From NCBI GenBank assembly GCA_937920345.1, contig CALGVA010000052.1, positions 1-64,000 of the forward strand: 64,000 nucleotides of DNA, in the 5' to 3' direction. This document shows positions 61,977-64,000 of the stretch, in pieces. Made by a program: the position numbers and the translations under genes. The notes beneath the pieces are model-generated. The model was not told the origin of the DNA, did not search any database, and saw only the letters and a list, made by a program, of their open reading frames with translations. The stretch's first letter is position 1; each line of letters starts with the position of its first letter. Source of the DNA: an uncultured Lachnospiraceae bacterium. Its GTDB lineage: Bacteria; Bacillota; Clostridia; Lachnospirales; Lachnospiraceae.

Positions 61977-62402
61977 ATGGCATTTGTAGTGAAAGTTGAG
62001 GGTACAGAAGCATTTGAAATATCCAAAGAGTGTGTAAAGAGCGTGAAAATGACTACGGATATCCCGCAGGATTCCAACGCGAGAACAAAGGACTTCGGAG
62101 CCACCATGACGATCAAGGGAAAGATTCTGACAGCAGTAGGAGGAGATCCGTTCGACAGCACAAGGAAGATGGCACTGTGGTCGGTCGTTCCGGCGGAGAA
62201 AGCAGACAGCTACAGGAAAGTGACGGTAGAGTATGTTGCCGCGGGTATTATGGAGAGGAAGTACTGTTTCCCGAACGCATTCGTGATCGACTATAAGGAA
62301 GACTATGGTGATGAGGAGGGAACCGGAACATTCACCCTTGTGATCAAGCAGAAGAAAGATAAGATCAGCACAGTGTCAGTAGAAGGCGGGTATACTGCAT
62401 AA
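61977..62402 (+). CDS. Hcp/gp19-like tube protein 2
   Basis: A 141-residue paralogue of the previous protein with the same block order (NARTKDFGATMTIKGK, LWSVVPAEKADSYRK, FPNAFVIDYKED, TFTLVIKQKK, VEGGYTA). Two tube paralogues are common where one builds the shaft and the other caps or starts it. AGAGGAG upstream. A hairpin at 62435-62468 (GAGGGCGTAT/ATACGCTCTC, one mismatch) separates it from the DnaJ gene and could reduce read-through. Confidence 0.7.
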   Translation: MAFVVKVEGTEAFEISKECVKSVKMTTDIPQDSNARTKDFGATMTIKGKILTAVGGDPFDSTRKMALWSVVPAEKADSYRKVTVEYVAAGIMERKYCFPNAFVIDYKEDYGDEEGTGTFTLVIKQKKDKISTVSVEGGYTA

Positions 62403-62487
62403 CAGTATATTCTGTGCGGTCTGTGTAAAAAGCTGAGGGCGTATGCAACGGTTGTTGGATACGCTCTCTCAAAAAAAGGAACCCATT

Positions 62488-62937
62488 ATGGACTATTATA
62501 AAATACTGGAAGTGCCCAGAGAGGCAGACGAAGAACAGATCAAACAGGCATACCGCAGGAAGGCCAAGAAATATCATCCGGACTTAAATCCGGGTGATCC
62601 GGAGGCGGAGGCGAAATTTAAAGATATTGTAGAGGCATATGAGATACTGGGTGACGCCGAAAGACGCAAAAAATATGATATTAATCAGGAAAAGGCGGCT
62701 AACCGTGACCGGACAGCACAGCCAAACAGTGCAAAAGGCAAGGAAAGTGATTATGTCCCGCATATGGACTTTGGGGCGTTTACTAAGGATATGGAGAAAT
62801 ATTTTGGATTTTCTTTTACGGCTGGCACATCCCCGCAGGGACAAGGCTCTGCGCAGAGCGGGCAGAATGCGATGGGCGGTAAGAAGAATCCGTTGGATGT
62901 GACGGATATGTTTGAGGCGTTTATGAATATAAAGTAG
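62488..62937 (+). CDS. DnaJ-domain protein
   Basis: A 149-residue protein. Residues 1-66 are a J domain with the HPD motif ([10 protein letters not shown]) and the usual start [13 protein letters not shown]. The remaining 80 residues are Gly/Ser/Gln-rich and end in [13 protein letters not shown], without the zinc and substrate domains of true DnaJ. It should recruit DnaK to a client, perhaps the large sheath subunit, for folding or assembly. ATG after AAAAAGGAAC. Confidence 0.9.
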   Translation: MDYYKILEVPREADEEQIKQAYRRKAKKYHPDLNPGDPEAEAKFKDIVEAYEILGDAERRKKYDINQEKAANRDRTAQPNSAKGKESDYVPHMDFGAFTKDMEKYFGFSFTAGTSPQGQGSAQSGQNAMGGKKNPLDVTDMFEAFMNIK

Positions 62938-62985
62938 TAAAAATGAAGAATATACTGTAAAATATTGTATGGTGTGGAGAAAAAA

Positions 62986-63425
62986 GTGAAATTCTTTTGG
63001 GTCGGAACGGATACGAGAAATCATATACCGTATGGGATTAATGTAAACAGAGCGGTTGATCTTCGGTATGATCAATAGAGCCTTTTCTTATGGTAAGCGA
63101 AGAAGTTGCAGACGTTATGGAGATGTATACTCCGAAAACGATATTTAAGACCATCTATCTGCTTGAGACGGAGAGCGAGATACATGCAACTTATTTTATG
63201 CCTTTTGTGGAGGAAGTGGAGTGTCTGTCGGAGCAGACAAAGAAAAGCCGCGGAGGAACGGAACTGCTTGATATTGTACTACGTGCAGATGTGGTTGCGG
63301 ACAAACCGATTTTTAGAATTGCAGGATTTACACATGCATATCTGATTGTCAGGTTGGATGCTATTGCGAGTATGTTGAGACGGGGTATACGTGGAATCAC
63401 GTTGAAAGAACTGACGGTAATATAA
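62986..63425 (+). pseudogene. Immunity-protein-like gene with lost frame
   Basis: Two adjacent pieces appear to be one gene. A GTG at 62986 after GGAG opens 30 codons (KFFWVGTDTRN, GINVNRAVDLRYDQ) ending at TAG 63076. The next frame carries 111 codons from 63090 (VSEEVADVMEMYTPKTI, VEEVECLSEQTKKS, RRGIRGITLKEL). Together they resemble polymorphic-toxin immunity proteins of the DUF1629/Imm11 group, in which about 40 further residues usually lie between the halves, so a deletion with frame change is likely. Such genes protect kin from an injected toxin. Confidence 0.55.
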
Positions 63426-63442
63426 TACGAGGAAGATTATGT

Positions 63443-63571
63443 ATGTCAGATATAGATGAAATCAGATTGGATCAGGCGAAAAAAATAGAAATAGAGTCCA
63501 AGTGGGATTGTGGGGAGCATGAAAGCTTCTCACAGGAGCATATAGAGGAATGCCTGAGCGGAATTATGTAG
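63443..63571 (+). CDS. Short ORF, 42 residues, unknown
   Basis: ATG with AGGAAG at good distance; 42 acidic codons (starts MSDIDEIRLDQAKKIEIES). It overlaps the next ORF by 22 bases in another frame. It may be a real small protein or the 5' part of a frameshifted gene. Confidence 0.35.
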   Translation: MSDIDEIRLDQAKKIEIESKWDCGEHESFSQEHIEECLSGIM

Positions 63572-63732
63572 TGGATGGGGCAGAAATAGAATGTACAGAG
63601 ATGTGCGGTATGCCGCATTGTATTAAATATGAGAATGGAAAAACAAGATTATATGATCTGATAAAAGCTGAAAAGGGCATTGAGCGGGATTATATTCCGC
63701 CTGAAAAAAGGGAGGGGAAATGGTTCAACTAA
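63550..63732 (+). CDS. Short ORF, 60 residues, Cys-containing; possible PAAR-like fragment
   Basis: A 60-codon ORF beginning MPERNYVVDGAEIECTEMCG. The start YVVDGAEIECT recalls the N-terminus of DUF4280/PAAR-like spike proteins, but the rest does not continue the family and the length is about half. A GAGGA lies too close to the ATG. The following lipoprotein gene starts on the last base of its stop codon (TAATG), which supports translation here. Confidence 0.4.
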   Translation: MPERNYVVDGAEIECTEMCGMPHCIKYENGKTRLYDLIKAEKGIERDYIPPEKREGKWFN

Positions 63733-64000
63733 TGAGGGTGGCAATACATTTTTCTGGCTTTAAAGTATGGCTAAGGGGCGCTTTTTTTGGCCTGTGCACA
63801 ATAGGGATGACTCTTTTAATGGCATGTGGTAGAAATGTAACAATAGATAGAGAAATGAATTATGCCGAATGTTGCGATGACGATATCGAACCTCAGGATA
63901 AAGGAGGGCAGATAAAAGCTTCTACTTATCAGATTCCGCTTGAGGAAATTGCAGAGAGAATAGAGTATGAATATGCCTATGAAAATATGATTGACCATAT
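63732..64000 (+). CDS. Putative lipoprotein, cut by the window end
   Basis: The ATG overlaps the previous stop codon. A signal peptide (about residues 1-31) ends in the lipobox LMAC, followed by an acidic segment. 89 codons are visible and the frame is open at the window edge. Family unknown. Its coupling to the preceding ORF places it in the same gene group. Confidence 0.65.
   Translation, partial: MRVAIHFSGFKVWLRGAFFGLCTIGMTLLMACGRNVTIDREMNYAECCDDDIEPQDKGGQIKASTYQIPLEEIAERIEYEYAYENMIDH

Noticed and set aside
57518..64000. Ordinary tailed prophage
   Set aside because: No capsid, portal, terminase, integrase or holin genes, and a VWA membrane protein is encoded directly before the sheath gene; the right side is not visible, so a tailocin is not excluded.

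Overview
The window looks like chromosome of a gut-type Clostridia, most likely Lachnospiraceae. Pointers are the large SRP RNA with an Alu domain, a DUF6128 protein, a SEC-C methionine aminopeptidase, a UgpC/MsmK-type sugar ATPase, strong AGGAGG ribosome sites and consensus sigma-A promoters. The family is an inference; no 16S or tRNA gene is present. I found no CRISPR array, transposase or integrase.

Layout. 0.4-3.4 kb: four-gene ABC-2 exporter operon. 3.6-17.9 kb: two giant secreted proteins, one built of Fn3/Ig-like repeats, the other combining transglutaminase, thioredoxin-like, CAP and Ig-like modules. 18-23.5 kb: an Amt-PII fusion ammonium transporter behind a possible attenuator, a small XRE regulator, a cytoplasmic GH9 glycosidase and map. 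23.8-26.5 kb: a coiled-coil membrane protein with two paralogous secreted proteins. 26.5-35.5 kb: metG with a structured leader, a lipase-like hydrolase, a D-2-hydroxyacid dehydrogenase, and a c-di-GMP group (HD/HD-GYP protein, DUF624 protein, GGDEF cyclase). 35.6-38.8 kb: copper operon csoR-copA, with a copZ-like domain fused to the end of copA behind its own ribosome site. 39-44.8 kb: sugar ABC ATPase, PucR/CdaR-type regulator, DUF6128 protein, a LacI-type sensor without an output domain, and the SRP RNA. 44.8-47.6 kb: kdpDE without a kdpFABC operon, next to three tiny membrane ORFs.

The accessory region from about 48 kb to the window end is the most unusual part. The right half (57.5-64 kb) encodes a sheath-like protein of 726 residues, two tandem Hcp/gp19-like tube proteins, a DnaJ-domain protein, a VWA membrane protein with an FHA-like cytoplasmic tail, a broken immunity-like gene and the start of a lipoprotein. 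I read this as a contractile injection system (CIS) of a Gram-positive bacterium, cut off by the window edge. Left of it lie genes that may belong to the same locus: a cell-wall amidase/lysozyme without signal peptide, two DUF2589 proteins, a partner-switching module (STAS protein, GNAT-like protein, and one polypeptide with sensor, HAMP, PP2C phosphatase and HATPase kinase domains), a GH73-like protein lacking the usual catalytic Glu, and an amidoligase-like protein. Two genes here are visibly damaged: a deletion fused the amidase/lysozyme to the first DUF2589 gene, and the immunity-like gene has lost its frame.

Working model (inference): the sheath and tube proteins form the contractile machine, the peptidoglycan enzymes help it pass the wall or are cargo, and the phosphatase/kinase-STAS module with the FHA-like membrane protein regulates it. 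Domain names come from reading the sequence alone and need profile or structure searches to confirm.
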